DNA of 64,000 nucleotides, taken from assembly GCF_014193515.1 (NCBI RefSeq), contig NZ_BLXX01000001.1, positions 682,001 through 746,000 on the forward strand, given 5' to 3'. The position numbers and the translations under genes are program-made. The stretch is from Geomonas silvestris. Lineage in GTDB: Bacteria > Desulfobacterota > Desulfuromonadia > Geobacterales > Geobacteraceae. The notes beneath the pieces were generated by a model, which did not search any database, was not told the DNA's origin, and saw only the letters and a list, made by a program, of their open reading frames with translations. This document shows, piece by piece, positions 17,839 to 26,957 of this stretch; the stretch's first letter is position 1; every line of letters begins with the position of its first letter.

Positions 17839-20208
17839 TCAGCGCCTTCTTGCTGAAAAGGGCTCGAAGATGCGATGCAGGTCCCGCTCGGCCACCCCGA
17901 CCCCTTCGTCGCGCACTGACACGCAGACCCAGTCCCCCGCCGGCACCTCCTCGTACCCCCGGTAGCTGCGCTCGAGGGACCGGTTGCAGGTGCTGACCCG
18001 TACCTCACCGCCGGCGGGCATCGCCTCGAAGGCGTTGTTGACCATGTTCATGAGCGCCTTGGCGAGATGCAGCCGCGAGCCGCGCACGCAGGCCAGGTCC
18101 TCGGCAAGGTCGCTCTCCAGTGTGATATGCGGATGCTCCCGGAGGCAGGCGGCAAACTCCAGGGTCCCCAGGTACTCGGTGATGAGCAGGTTCAAGCTCA
18201 CCACTTCCTGCGCCGGGGTGCCGCGCCTTCCCAGGGTGAGCAGGTCCTGGACGATGGCCGCGGCCTTCTGCCCGGAGCGCTGGATCAGGGAGAGCTTGTC
18301 GCGCAGGGGACTCTCCGGCGGCAACTCCAGGAGCAGCAGATCGGGGTAGGCAACCAGACCGACCAGGATGTTGTTGAGGTCGTGGGCGATGCCGGCCGCC
18401 AGACGGCCGATCGCCTCCATCTTCTGGGCCTGCAGCAGCTTCTCCTCGAGCATCTTCTGCTCGGCGATGTCGCGGATGATCCCCTGGGTCCCCAGGAACT
18501 CGTCGGGGCTGGGGACGTCGCCCCGGTAGATCCCTTCCGCCGAGATGCTGAAGGGACCCACCGGCGCCCAGGTTCCCCCGTCGCCGTGCGGCAAGAGCAG
18601 GTGCAGTTCCAGGTCACGGGTGGCGCGCGACCCGGTCCGTTTCTCGTTGAGCCGGTGGTTCGCCAGGGGAAGTTCCTCGGGAGGGACCAGGTCCAGGATC
18701 GGCTTGCCGAGGAGCGTAGTGGGGTCGGAGGTGTAGCGGGTGATGGCGGGGCTTAGGAAGATGACCCGCCCGGCGGCGTCCAGCCGGAAGATGATGTCCG
18801 GCACCGAGTTGATGATCGAGTTCAGGTTCTTCTCGCTCGACTTGAGGAGTATGAGCGTGCTGCTGGCGGCCTGGTGGGCCACCTGTTGTCCCTGGCGGGT
18901 CTTGATGAGCGTGAGTACCAGGTAGTTGCCGAATACCTGCAGGGTCGGCAAAAGCGGCGAGAAGAGCGCTGCGCGCTGCTGGAACAGGAGCACCGCCGCA
19001 AGCCAGCACCCGGCGATACCTGCCGCACCCGCCGCCGCTCCGCTCACCACCCCCAGGCGGAGCACCGCCCAGGTTGTTGCGGCAGCCGCCAGCACCCCGG
19101 CCAGAAGCTCCCAGAGCAGGTAGCTGTCGGGGCGGGTCACCGGCCGACCGGAGAGGAGGTTGTCCAGCACCTGGGCGTGCACCTCCGCGTGGCTGGTGAG
19201 GACCCCTGCAGAGGTGTGGTGCTGGGTATCGAGTCCGGCCGCCGAGCAGCCGACGATGACCACTTTCCCCGCAAGCTCGGCACGTGCCGGGCTGCGCTCC
19301 AGGAGATCGGCCGCGGAAAGACGCGCTGCTGCGGTTCCGGGTTCCAGGAAACGGACCGGGAGATTTCCCCGCAGATCGATCGGGATGGAGCGCCCCCCCA
19401 CCAGCAGATCGAGGCGCCCCATGTCGCGCTCCAGCACCTCGATCTGTTCGCTGTGCAGGTACTGCATGAGCAGGGCCAGGCTCAAGGAGGGGTAGAGGTT
19501 TCCCCTATAGCCGATGAGCAGCGGCACGCGGCGCAGCACCCCGTCCTCGTCGGCACCGGCATTCAAAAAACCGGAGCGCTTGACGGCGTCCGCGAAGGGG
19601 GCCTGGTTGCAGACGACACCCTGGGCGGCGAAGAATTCGGGCTTCACCGCGGCAGGTTCGGAGCGGTCGATCCAGACCACACCGCGGGGGTGGAGCTGAC
19701 AGCCGGAGTTTGGCTGCGGAGTGTTTTGGAAAAGGAACTGGTAACCCAACACGAACGGCCCCATCCCTAGGGTCGCGGCGAGCGTCCCGTCGGGGTCGGC
19801 AGTGGCCGAGGCAGACGAACCGGCCCCCTCCCCGGCCGGTGCCGGCATCCCCGGCAGAGCCCTGGGCGACGCGGCGCGCGGCTCGGGCTCGGCGAGGATC
19901 AGGTCCAGCCCGACGGCCGCGGCACCCGAGGAGGCGATTGCCTCCAAAAGCCGAGCCATGCGGTCCCGCGGCCAAGGCCAGCGGCCATAGCGGGCCAGGC
20001 TTTGGTCGTCGATGTCCACGATGACCACGGCTCCGGTTGAGGGGCGCGGCTTGGAGAGGTTCAGAACGAGATCGGTGGCGCGGTTGTTGGTGGCCGCAAT
20101 CAGCCGGGGTTGAAGCAGGTAGGCGATCCCCAGGAGCAGGGTGAGGGCTCCCGCCACGAAAAGCAGGGTCCGGGTGGTGCGCGGTTGTGGGTCGGTGGGG
20201 AGCGGCAT
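17839..20208 (-). CDS. CHASE2-PAS sensor histidine kinase, truncated by frameshift
   Basis: 789 residues as read. One N-terminal membrane helix (about 14-32) is followed by a periplasmic CHASE2 domain (about 40-330; VDIDDQSLARYGRWPWPRD is typical) and then a cluster of membrane helices at about 350-440. A PAS domain follows (about 460-580), then HisKA with HDLNN (His near 607) and the first part of the HATPase. The reading frame fails just after IFEPF, before the G2 box, and ends FSARRR. With one extra T the protein would be about 970 residues and end in a receiver domain (17297-17815). It is the third gene of a FecR - OmpA - CHASE2 run, which suggests an envelope-stress or cell-surface sensor. 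As read, ATP binding should be impaired. Confidence 0.85.
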   Translation of the reverse strand: MPLPTDPQPRTTRTLLFVAGALTLLLGIAYLLQPRLIAATNNRATDLVLNLSKPRPSTGAVVIVDIDDQSLARYGRWPWPRDRMARLLEAIASSGAAAVGLDLILAEPEPRAASPRALPGMPAPAGEGAGSSASATADPDGTLAATLGMGPFVLGYQFLFQNTPQPNSGCQLHPRGVVWIDRSEPAAVKPEFFAAQGVVCNQAPFADAVKRSGFLNAGADEDGVLRRVPLLIGYRGNLYPSLSLALLMQYLHSEQIEVLERDMGRLDLLVGGRSIPIDLRGNLPVRFLEPGTAAARLSAADLLERSPARAELAGKVVIVGCSAAGLDTQHHTSAGVLTSHAEVHAQVLDNLLSGRPVTRPDSYLLWELLAGVLAAAATTWAVLRLGVVSGAAAGAAGIAGCWLAAVLLFQQRAALFSPLLPTLQVFGNYLVLTLIKTRQGQQVAHQAASSTLILLKSSEKNLNSIINSVPDIIFRLDAAGRVIFLSPAITRYTSDPTTLLGKPILDLVPPEELPLANHRLNEKRTGSRATRDLELHLLLPHGDGGTWAPVGPFSISAEGIYRGDVPSPDEFLGTQGIIRDIAEQKMLEEKLLQAQKMEAIGRLAAGIAHDLNNILVGLVAYPDLLLLELPPESPLRDKLSLIQRSGQKAAAIVQDLLTLGRRGTPAQEVVSLNLLITEYLGTLEFAACLREHPHITLESDLAEDLACVRGSRLHLAKALMNMVNNAFEAMPAGGEVRVSTCNRSLERSYRGYEEVPAGDWVCVSVRDEGVGVAERDLHRIFEPFSARRR

Positions 20209-20219
20209 GGCCTTCTCGC

Positions 20220-20822
20220 TTAGCGGACGTCGACCTCGACCCTGCGGTTTCTCGGCTCGTAGACGTTGTCGGAGGTGGGGATCAGCGGGTTTTCCTTGCC
20301 GTGCGAGGTGACCCGGATGTTGTGTGCGGGGATGCCGCGTTCGACCAAGAGGTCCCGTACCGCCTGGGCGCGCCGCCGGGAGAGCTCGTTGTTATACTGG
20401 GCGCTCCCCAAGGTGTCGGTGTGCCCGATGACCGAGATGTCCTCCGCCTGGCGCTCGCCGACGGCCTTGACGACGTCGTTAAGAAGCTTGCTGGAGGCGG
20501 CGCTCAGCGTGGTGTCCTTGTCGAAATAGAGCAGAAAGTGAACCGGCTGCTTGGGTTGGATGGACAGGGCGTCCGCAAAGCGCTTTTCCACCGCCTCGCG
20601 GGTGAGTTGCACCGGCGCCTCGGGCCGCTTGGTCGAATCACTCACCGTGGTCGACTGGTACGCCGATGCGATGGCTACGCTCCCCGCCTCGTTGCCGACG
20701 TCGATCGCCCCGACCTTGCCGTCCGGGTCCGGCGCCAGGGTCACCAGCGTCTTATTGCCGGCGCACGCGGTGAAAAGGGCAACGATCAGGACCAGGAATG
20801 CGGCTCGCAGCACGTGCACCAT
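20220..20822 (-). CDS. OmpA-family lipoprotein
   Basis: 200 residues. A lipoprotein signal peptide ends in ALFTAC with the lipidated Cys at 20. The C-terminal ~105 residues form an OmpA peptidoglycan-binding domain (FDKDTTL, VIGHTDTLG, NNELSRRRAQAVRDLL, NRRVEVDV), so the protein should be anchored to a membrane and grip the cell wall. It lies 11 bp before the CHASE2 kinase gene and 54 bp after the FecR-domain gene. This trio occurs together in other bacteria, and the OmpA and FecR proteins may feed periplasmic information to the CHASE2 sensor. That last step is inference. Confidence 0.9.
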   Translation of the reverse strand: MVHVLRAAFLVLIVALFTACAGNKTLVTLAPDPDGKVGAIDVGNEAGSVAIASAYQSTTVSDSTKRPEAPVQLTREAVEKRFADALSIQPKQPVHFLLYFDKDTTLSAASSKLLNDVVKAVGERQAEDISVIGHTDTLGSAQYNNELSRRRAQAVRDLLVERGIPAHNIRVTSHGKENPLIPTSDNVYEPRNRRVEVDVR

Positions 20823-20876
20823 TACTCCCCCTAAGCTAAGTCTTCAACACTCGACCACTCGACGATTCACCGGCCC

Positions 20877-21320
20877 TCAGCTTCCCTCCACCTCGATGAG
20901 GACATGGGTGCCGCGTACCCCTACCGTCGCGCCGGGGGTCTCGATGCGCACCTGGTGAGGCGCCAGTTTGGCGATCTGTCCCGAGAGGAAGGAGATCGTG
21001 CCGCGGTAGATGCGGGCCACCAGGGAGAGCTTCTTCTCGGCGGGGTGAAAGGCAAAACCGGTGAGGGCCACCCGGCTGTTGGGCCCCAGGGATATGACGG
21101 TATCGTCGTCGAGAATGAGCCCTGCTTTCCCACCGGGGCCGGTCTGTACCTGGTCCCCCTCCTGGAGACGGAAGTTGGGGACCACCTTCAGGGAGTTTTC
21201 CCCCCTGATGACGCTGACCTCGCCGGAGAGGGTTTTCACGATGCCGGCATGATCCGCAGCCCAGCAGGCGGAAGCGGTCAGCAAGCAGGTGCTTGCCAGT
21301 AAGAGTGTGGGAGTCCTCAT
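20877..21320 (-). CDS. Secreted FecR-domain protein
   Basis: 147 residues with a cleavable signal peptide (about 1-21, ending ACWA). The mature part is essentially one FecR domain: GEVSVIRG, LQEGDQVQTGPGGKAGLILDDDTVISLGP, YRGTISFLSG, then TPGATVGVRGTHVLIEV. In iron signalling FecR carries a membrane segment and controls a sigma factor. Here there is no such anchor or sigma gene, and the domain stands alone in the periplasm as first gene of the FecR - OmpA - CHASE2 operon. I infer that it is a periplasmic partner of the CHASE2 kinase. Confidence 0.88.
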   Translation of the reverse strand: MRTPTLLLASTCLLTASACWAADHAGIVKTLSGEVSVIRGENSLKVVPNFRLQEGDQVQTGPGGKAGLILDDDTVISLGPNSRVALTGFAFHPAEKKLSLVARIYRGTISFLSGQIAKLAPHQVRIETPGATVGVRGTHVLIEVEGS

Positions 21321-21653
21321 CGTTTAACCTCATCCGTACGGGGTGTTCTGAATGATCGAGGCGGAGTCAGTATCGGGTAGTTTGCTCCTTTAGTCAAGAG
21401 TTGGAAAGTTACAATTCATGATACAGCATCAACAGAGTTACCATCGAAGCTCTGACAGAAGCCGGCGAACTGTACTGTTTTTGCTCGCGGCAAAGATGAG
21501 GTCCGCGCTACGATAGAGTGTAGTGCCACGGGAATAAAGCCTGCACCGCTGTAAGGTTGTTACCGCCATGACCGCCATCGAGCGCCGACCGATGGTGCCA
21601 ACCTGCGCCTCGCACCCTTTCGGCGCTCAGTAAAACCGCCTACGGGAGGCGCG

Positions 21654-21681
21654 TTGACAAAAAATTCCCCATACCTTATAT
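21654..21681 (+). promoter_or_regulatory. Sigma-70 promoter of the MidA-like / HAD operon
   Basis: A perfect -35 TTGACA (21654-21659), 16 bases, then TTATAT (21676-21681). It is 22 bp before the ATG at 21703. The preceding gap (21321-21653) holds the fecR-side promoter and otherwise nothing I recognise. Confidence 0.65.
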
Positions 21682-21702
21682 GTAGACACTTTGGAGGGGT
21701 TC

Positions 21703-22863
21703 ATGGGAGAAAACGTGGAAAAGACCGAATTCGCCGGGATTCTGGCACAGCGCATCGCCACCGGGGGGGATCTCACCTTCGCCTCGTTCATGGAGGCGGC
21801 GCTCTACGAGCCGGGGCTCGGTTACTACACCTCGGCGGGGCGCAAAGTCGGCGCCGAAGGTGATTTCTATACCAGCATGAACGTGCACAGCACCTTCGGC
21901 CGGCTGATCGCCAAGGAGATCTCCCGGTTCTGGGAGCTTCTGGAGCGTCCCGCGAGCTTCACCATCGCCGAGGCGGGGGCTGGCGGCGGACAGCTCGCCC
22001 TGGACATCCTGGACGCCCTGGCCGAGTTGAACCAGCCGCTCTACCAGGGGGTGTGCTACCGGCTCATCGAGAAGGAGCCGAGCCTCAAACAGGCCCAGGC
22101 AGGTTTCCTGGCCCGCCACGGCGAACACCTCGCCTGGAGCACGCCCGAGGAGCTCGCCTCCGGAAAACTCTCCTTCACCGGTTGCATCATCTCCAACGAG
22201 CTCTTCGACGCCATGCCGGTGCACATCGTCGAGATGACGGCCGAGGGGCTGAAGGAGCTCTACGTCGGCGTGCGGGACGGCGAGCTCGTCGAGAAGTTCG
22301 GGCCGCTTTCCGACCCGCGACTGGGCGAATACTTCGGGAAATTCCAGGTCACCTTGATTCCCGGCCAGCGCGCCGAGGTGAACCTGTTCGCCGCGGAGTG
22401 GATCGCCTCGGCGGCCGCCACCCTTACCCGCGGCTTCGTGCTCACCGTCGACTACGGCTACCTCGCCGAGGAGCTCTACGCACCGCAGCGCAAGGACGGG
22501 ACGCTTATGTGCTACCACCAGCACCAGACCGGCGAGGACCCCCTCGAGCTGGTGGGGCAGCAGGACATCACCACCCACATCAACTTCAGCGACTTGATGG
22601 CGGCCGGTGCTCAAGCCGGGCTGACCAACGCCTGGTACGGCGAGCAGTACCGCTTCCTGCTGGGAACGGGCCTCGTGGAGGAGCTGATGCGGCTCGAAGC
22701 GGCGGCGACCAGCGAGCAGGAGCGGCTGGCTCACCGGCTCAACCTGAAGAAACTGATGCTTCCCGAGGGGGGAATGGGGGACACCTTCAAGGTGCTGATC
22801 CAGGCCAAGGGGGTGGAAAACCCGCAGCTGCTCTGCATGAGGAACTGGGGCATGGGACTGTGA
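21703..22863 (+). CDS. SAM-dependent methyltransferase, MidA/NDUFAF7 (DUF185) family
   Basis: 386 residues from the ATG at 21703, preceded by GGAGGGG; a TTG at 21691 is in the Shine-Dalgarno itself and rejected. Family marks are EPGLGYYTS near the N-terminus, the SAM loop EAGAGGGQLALDIL and the NELFDAMPV motif. The mitochondrial member methylates an arginine of complex I during assembly. The bacterial role is not settled, and a respiratory complex I subunit is a possible substrate. The stop overlaps the HAD gene's GTG start by four bases (GTGA), so the two are coupled. Confidence 0.88.
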   Translation: MGENVEKTEFAGILAQRIATGGDLTFASFMEAALYEPGLGYYTSAGRKVGAEGDFYTSMNVHSTFGRLIAKEISRFWELLERPASFTIAEAGAGGGQLALDILDALAELNQPLYQGVCYRLIEKEPSLKQAQAGFLARHGEHLAWSTPEELASGKLSFTGCIISNELFDAMPVHIVEMTAEGLKELYVGVRDGELVEKFGPLSDPRLGEYFGKFQVTLIPGQRAEVNLFAAEWIASAAATLTRGFVLTVDYGYLAEELYAPQRKDGTLMCYHQHQTGEDPLELVGQQDITTHINFSDLMAAGAQAGLTNAWYGEQYRFLLGTGLVEELMRLEAAATSEQERLAHRLNLKKLMLPEGGMGDTFKVLIQAKGVENPQLLCMRNWGMGL

Positions 22864-23495
22864 AAACGCTCGACTTCGACATAAGGGGGGTCCGGGCGGT
22901 CGTGTTCGACCTGGACGGCACGCTCTACGTGGACGACCGGCTGGGCGAGGAGGTGCATCAAAGCGCCTGCCGCTACGTCGCGGAAATCAAGGGGATCTCG
23001 CCGCGCCAGGCCCAGGACGCGCTCCTCGAGGCGCGCTCCTGCTCGAGCGACAGCGGCGGCACCTTAAGCCGCGCGGTGGAGGCCCTCGGCGGCACGCTCC
23101 AGGAACTGCACCACCGCTTCAGCGAGGACATCCATCCTGAGGAGCTGCTCGCACCCGACCCGCGGGTACAGCGGCTTTTAGAGCGCCTGGGCGAACGCTA
23201 CGAGTTGCACGTCTATACCAACAACAACCGCTCCCTATCCACCCGGATCATGGCCCAGTTGGGGATCGGCGGCTACTTCAAGAAGATCTTCACCATCGAA
23301 GACTCCTGGCGTCCCAAGCCGGACCGCGAGGTGTTGACCGGCATCCTGGAAACCATCGGCCGCAGACCCCAAGAGACGCTCTTTGTGGGGGACCGCTACC
23401 GAGTCGACCTGGAGCTCCCGCAATCCCTGGGGTGCGCCATCCTGGAAACCCGCACCGTCGAGGAACTGCTCACCCTGGGTCAGCTGCTCGACTGA
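22860..23495 (+). CDS. HAD-family hydrolase (phosphatase)
   Basis: 211 residues from a GTG at 22860 overlapping the previous stop. HAD motif I is FDLDGTLY near residue 17 with the Asp nucleophile. A helical cap follows, then motif II TNNNRS, motif III Lys in RPKPD, and motif IV GDRYRVDLELP. It resembles phosphoglycolate-phosphatase-like or pyrimidine-nucleotidase-like members, acting on a small phosphorylated metabolite in the cytoplasm; the substrate cannot be told. Coupling to the methyltransferase gene is clear from the overlap, while a functional link is not. Confidence 0.85.
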   Translation: MKTLDFDIRGVRAVVFDLDGTLYVDDRLGEEVHQSACRYVAEIKGISPRQAQDALLEARSCSSDSGGTLSRAVEALGGTLQELHHRFSEDIHPEELLAPDPRVQRLLERLGERYELHVYTNNNRSLSTRIMAQLGIGGYFKKIFTIEDSWRPKPDREVLTGILETIGRRPQETLFVGDRYRVDLELPQSLGCAILETRTVEELLTLGQLLD

Positions 23496-23885
23496 ACGCC
23501 CCCCTTCCTACCCCCCTCTGTTCCTCATGCCCCCCATATAGTCCCGCCCTTTGCGGGAGGCTCATCCGGCAATTTCGGGGCAGCTTTGACCAGGTCTCTA
23601 CTAAGCACGACGCGCGGCCCCACGTCCCCCCTTCGCAAAGGGGGGAACCTGAGTCACTTGCAGTGTAAGAGATCACCTTTGATACTGGCGCTGTCCATCT
23701 CCCCTTTTTCTGCTTCTTCAGTCATTATGAGACCTTCCGACTCCTCTCACACATTAATGGCGGACTTTTTGTGGTATTATTATTAACGGCCGCCAGCGCG
23801 ACAGCGAAACAGCAGGTCTACACGCCTGGCCGCACCCAGAAAAGCACAGGGGGAAGAAACTATTCCCTGAAAAGGAGCCGACATC
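23496..23885. other. 390-bp gap upstream of the aspartase gene
   Basis: No gene. A perfect 8-bp hairpin (CCCCCCTT, loop CGCA, AAGGGGGG; 23626-23645) and a smaller one around CCCGC/GCGGG near 23545 follow the HAD gene and may end its transcript. The last 130 bp are AT-rich and should contain the aspartase promoter; repeated TATTAT near 23774-23782 could supply a -10. Confidence 0.5.
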
Positions 23886-25283
23886 ATGGCAGTGCGTATC
23901 GAGAAAGACACCATGGGGAACGTAGAGGTCCCGCAGGAAGCCTACTACGGCGCCCAGACCCAGCGGGCGGTCGACAACTTCCCCATCTCGGGATTAAAGC
24001 CCCACCCGGCGCTGGTTAGGGCCACGGTGCAGATCAAGAAATGTGCGGCCCAGGCCAACATGGCGACGGGGCGGCTCAACAGCGAGTTGGGTAATGCCAT
24101 CGTGAGCGCGGCCGACGAGGCGCTCAAGGGGGACTTCACGGACCAGTTCGTGGTGGATCCCTTCCAGGCCGGCGCCGGAACCTCGCACAACATGAACGTG
24201 AACGAGGTGCTGGCCAACCGGGCCAACGAACTTCTGGGGGGCGAGCTGGGGAATTACGCCAAGGTGAACCCCAACGACCACGTCAACATGGCCCAGTCCA
24301 CCAACGACGTCTTCCCCACCGCCATGCGCCTGGCCGCGCTCGAGCTCGCCGACCAACTGGCCCGGGAACTCCAGGAGCTGGTGGTGGTCCTCAGGCGCAA
24401 GGGGACCGAGTTCGACGGCGTCCTCAAGTCCGGGCGCACCCACCTGCAGGACGCGGTCCCCATCCGGCTCGGGCAGGAGTTCGCAGCCTACGCCCAGGCG
24501 ATCGAGAACAACCTGACCGGCCTCACCCGCAGCTTTCCGGGGCTGCGCGAACTGGGGATCGGCGGGACCGCGGTCGGCACCGGCCTCAACGCCGAGGAGG
24601 CCTACATCGACCTCATCGTCGAGAAGCTCTCCCGGGTGACCGGGCAGGAGCTCTCGCGCGGCCGCGACCTGGTGGAGCGGATGCAGAACATGGAGCCGCT
24701 TTTGGCCCTTTGCAGCAGCCTGAAGGGGATTGCGGTCAACCTGATCCGGATCGCCAACGACCTGAGGCTCCTCTCCTCGGGGCCGCGCACGGGCCTGGGC
24801 GAGATCACCCTCCCCGCCATGCAGCCGGGCTCCTCGATCATGCCGGGGAAGGTGAACCCGGTGATGGCGGAGGTCACCAACATGGTCTGCTTCCACGTGG
24901 TGGGGGCCGAGACCGCGGTCACCATGGCGGTGCAAGCGGGGCAGCTGGAGTTGAACGTCATGATGCCGGTGATCGCCTTCAACACCCTCTTCAGCCTGGA
25001 GATCCTGAAGAACTGCCTGCACCAGTTCACCGCGCTCTGCGTGGCGGGGATCGGCGTCAACGAGGAGCGCTGCCGCAGCTACCTGGACCAGTCGGTAGGA
25101 CTTGCCACGGTGCTCGCCCCGAGCATCGGCTACGCCGCGGCGGCCGAGGTCGCCAAGGAGTCGGCCAAGAGCGGCAAGAGCATCCGCCAGGTGATCCTGG
25201 AGCGCGGCATCCTCTCCGAGAAGGCGCTCGACGAGGTGCTCGCCCCCTTCCCGCTCACCACCCCCGGCGTGCACGGCGAGTAA
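23886..25283 (+). CDS. aspA: Aspartate ammonia-lyase (aspartase/fumarase superfamily)
   Basis: 465 residues, start supported by AAAAGGAG upstream. The superfamily signature GSSIMPGKVNPV lies near residue 318, with the catalytic-loop Ser just before it. GTSHNMNVNEVLANRANE and NPNDHVNMAQSTNDVFPT are other conserved blocks. Specificity: NDLRLLSSGPRTGLGEI matches aspartases better than class II fumarases, while GRTHLQDAVP (Thr-His) looks fumarase-like, so fumarase is the alternative. Aspartase splits aspartate to fumarate and ammonium and would feed the TCA cycle and fumarate respiration. It is followed by a NifU-type gene, but the 132-bp gap suggests separate transcription. Confidence 0.82.
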   Translation: MAVRIEKDTMGNVEVPQEAYYGAQTQRAVDNFPISGLKPHPALVRATVQIKKCAAQANMATGRLNSELGNAIVSAADEALKGDFTDQFVVDPFQAGAGTSHNMNVNEVLANRANELLGGELGNYAKVNPNDHVNMAQSTNDVFPTAMRLAALELADQLARELQELVVVLRRKGTEFDGVLKSGRTHLQDAVPIRLGQEFAAYAQAIENNLTGLTRSFPGLRELGIGGTAVGTGLNAEEAYIDLIVEKLSRVTGQELSRGRDLVERMQNMEPLLALCSSLKGIAVNLIRIANDLRLLSSGPRTGLGEITLPAMQPGSSIMPGKVNPVMAEVTNMVCFHVVGAETAVTMAVQAGQLELNVMMPVIAFNTLFSLEILKNCLHQFTALCVAGIGVNEERCRSYLDQSVGLATVLAPSIGYAAAAEVAKESAKSGKSIRQVILERGILSEKALDEVLAPFPLTTPGVHGE

Positions 25284-25415
25284 GGGCGGGGTCCAAGGGC
25301 AAGTTATGCTTTGCAAACCCGGGGAAAGTTGCTAAGGTTATTTCCGTTCACTTTCCATCAGTCGCGATGCTAAGATGGAAACTGCACAGACACCGAATAC
25401 ATCCTGGAGGATCCC

Positions 25416-25637
25416 ATGGTAGAAGAGGTAAAGACGGTATTGGATCAGATTCGGCCCGCGCTGCAGGCTGACGGCGGCGATGTCGAACTGGTAGAAGTTG
25501 GCGATGACGGTGTGGTGAAGGTACGCCTGGTTGGTGCCTGCGGCCACTGCCCGATGTCCACCATGACCTTGAAGATGGGTATCGAGAGAACCCTCAAAGA
25601 CAAGATCCCGGGTGTCAAGGAAGTAGTCTCCGTCTAA
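25416..25637 (+). CDS. NifU C-terminal domain protein, Fe-S cluster scaffold/carrier
   Basis: 73 residues, preceded by CTGGAGGATCCC. The whole protein is one NifU C-terminal (Nfu) domain: [21 protein letters not shown], then CGHCPMS with the CXXC pair that holds a bridging [4Fe-4S] cluster between two monomers, then [17 protein letters not shown]. It would receive or carry clusters to apo-proteins such as aconitase or respiratory enzymes. Full-length NifU domains are absent, which is common for stand-alone Nfu proteins. A strong hairpin terminator follows at 25671. Confidence 0.93.
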   Translation: MVEEVKTVLDQIRPALQADGGDVELVEVGDDGVVKVRLVGACGHCPMSTMTLKMGIERTLKDKIPGVKEVVSV

Positions 25638-25670
25638 GACCCGCCCCACCCGACGTGTAACGCTCTCTGT

Positions 25671-25719
25671 GAAGCGCGGAAGTAATGCCTATTGACGACG
25701 TTATTTCCGCGCTTCTTTG
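25671..25719 (+). terminator. Rho-independent terminator after the NifU-like gene
   Basis: A 15-bp stem (GAAGCGCGGAAGTAA 25671-25685, TTATTTCCGCGCTTC 25701-25715, one G-T wobble) is followed by TTTG. It lies before the cardiolipin synthase-like gene and argues against a start for that gene at TTG 25692. Confidence 0.65.
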
Positions 25720-25769
25720 CTTTGCCAAGGCCCCCTGATCCAGCCCCCGCGCCAAGTAACGAGCAGACC

Positions 25770-26957
25770 ATGACCAGCGCTCGCCACAAACGAAAAAAGC
25801 TGCTGTTTCGGACGACGAAGTTTTTCGACTTCTTCCGCCGCAACACCGCCGCAGCCTCGTTCCAGGGCAACCAGGCCACGCTGTACCGCTACGGCTCACA
25901 GTTCTTTCCGGCACTTCTGGAAAGTATCCGCGAGGCGCGCTCCAGCATCTGCATGGAGTTTTACACGGTCCTGGACGACGAGACCGGGCGCACGGTGGCC
26001 GACGCCCTCATCGATGCGGCCCGGCGCGGGGTCAGGGTCTACTTCCTCTACGACTACATCGGCTGTTTCGAGACCCCCACGGCCTTCTTCAAGCGGATGG
26101 CCAAGGAAGGGGTGCACTGCTGCGCCTTCAACCCGCCCCCCTTTGCCCGGGGGATCGCCTGGTTCGACAAGCGCGACCACCGCAAGGTGGCGATCATCGA
26201 CGGCAGCTGCGCCTTCACCGGCGGGATCAACATCGCCAACGTCTATTCGGGGTACGGCAGCGGCCCCACCAGCTGGCGCGACGTGGGGATCCGCATCGAC
26301 GGCCCGGCGGTGCAGGAGCTGGTGCGGCTATTCTGCCAGTTCTGGCGCGAGGAGCACGGCGAGGCCCCGGCGGTCTGCCACGAGGAGACCCTCTACAGCG
26401 CCGAGGGGGACGCCAAGGTGATGATCATCAACGGCGGCCCGCACCACGAGCGCTCCTTCATCCGCAGCGCCTTCCGGGTGGCCATCGCCGGCGCCTCCGA
26501 GTCGGTCACCATCGCGAGCCCCTACTTCATACCGGGGCCGCGGGTGATCCGCTCGCTGCTGCGTGCGGCCGGGCGCGGTGCGCGGGTGAGGCTCCTGCTA
26601 CCGCACAAAAGCGACGTCCCGCTGGTGCGCCTGGTGAGCCGGACCTGCTACGCCCAGCTCATGCGCAACGGGATCGAGATCTACGAGCTGGACAGCGCCG
26701 TCTTGCACGCCAAGGTGCTCCTCATCGACGGCAACTGGGTCATGGTCGGCTCGGCCAACCTGGACCAGCGCAGCTTCCACAGGAACTACGAGCTGAACGT
26801 GGTGGTGGACAGCCCGGAGTTCGGGATCCAGGTGGCCGAGATGCTCGAGTCCGACCTCTTGGGGGCGCGCCGCATCGTCCTGGACGAGCACGAACGGCGC
26901 GGCTGGTCGATCCGCTTCCTGGAGCGGCTCTTCAGCCCGGTGAGCTGGTTCCTCTGA
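25770..26957 (+). CDS. Phospholipase D-like phosphatidyltransferase (cardiolipin synthase type)
   Basis: 395 residues from the ATG at 25770; the upstream part of the frame lies in a terminator. Two complete HKD motifs are seen: HRKVAIID near residue 136 with FTGGINIANVY after it, and HAKVLLIDG near residue 312 with VGSANLDQRS after it. This pair forms the active site of the phospholipase D superfamily. The order and spacing fit bacterial cardiolipin synthases. There is no N-terminal membrane helix pair, as in ClsB, so it probably sits on the inner membrane surface through basic and aromatic residues. The exact lipid substrate is not shown. Confidence 0.88.
   Translation: MTSARHKRKKLLFRTTKFFDFFRRNTAAASFQGNQATLYRYGSQFFPALLESIREARSSICMEFYTVLDDETGRTVADALIDAARRGVRVYFLYDYIGCFETPTAFFKRMAKEGVHCCAFNPPPFARGIAWFDKRDHRKVAIIDGSCAFTGGINIANVYSGYGSGPTSWRDVGIRIDGPAVQELVRLFCQFWREEHGEAPAVCHEETLYSAEGDAKVMIINGGPHHERSFIRSAFRVAIAGASESVTIASPYFIPGPRVIRSLLRAAGRGARVRLLLPHKSDVPLVRLVSRTCYAQLMRNGIEIYELDSAVLHAKVLLIDGNWVMVGSANLDQRSFHRNYELNVVVDSPEFGIQVAEMLESDLLGARRIVLDEHERRGWSIRFLERLFSPVSWFL

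Noticed and set aside
21480-21650. Leader before the MidA-like operon considered as a cobalamin or c-di-GMP riboswitch
   Set aside because: A few motif-like words (GCCACGGG, AAAGCC) occur, but not in the order or pairing of either riboswitch. The promoter at 21654-21681 lies downstream of it, so it would not be in the mRNA.
25692-25769. TTG start extending the cardiolipin synthase-like protein by 26 residues
   Set aside because: The extension lies inside the terminator hairpin of the preceding gene and reads as a Pro-rich non-family sequence.
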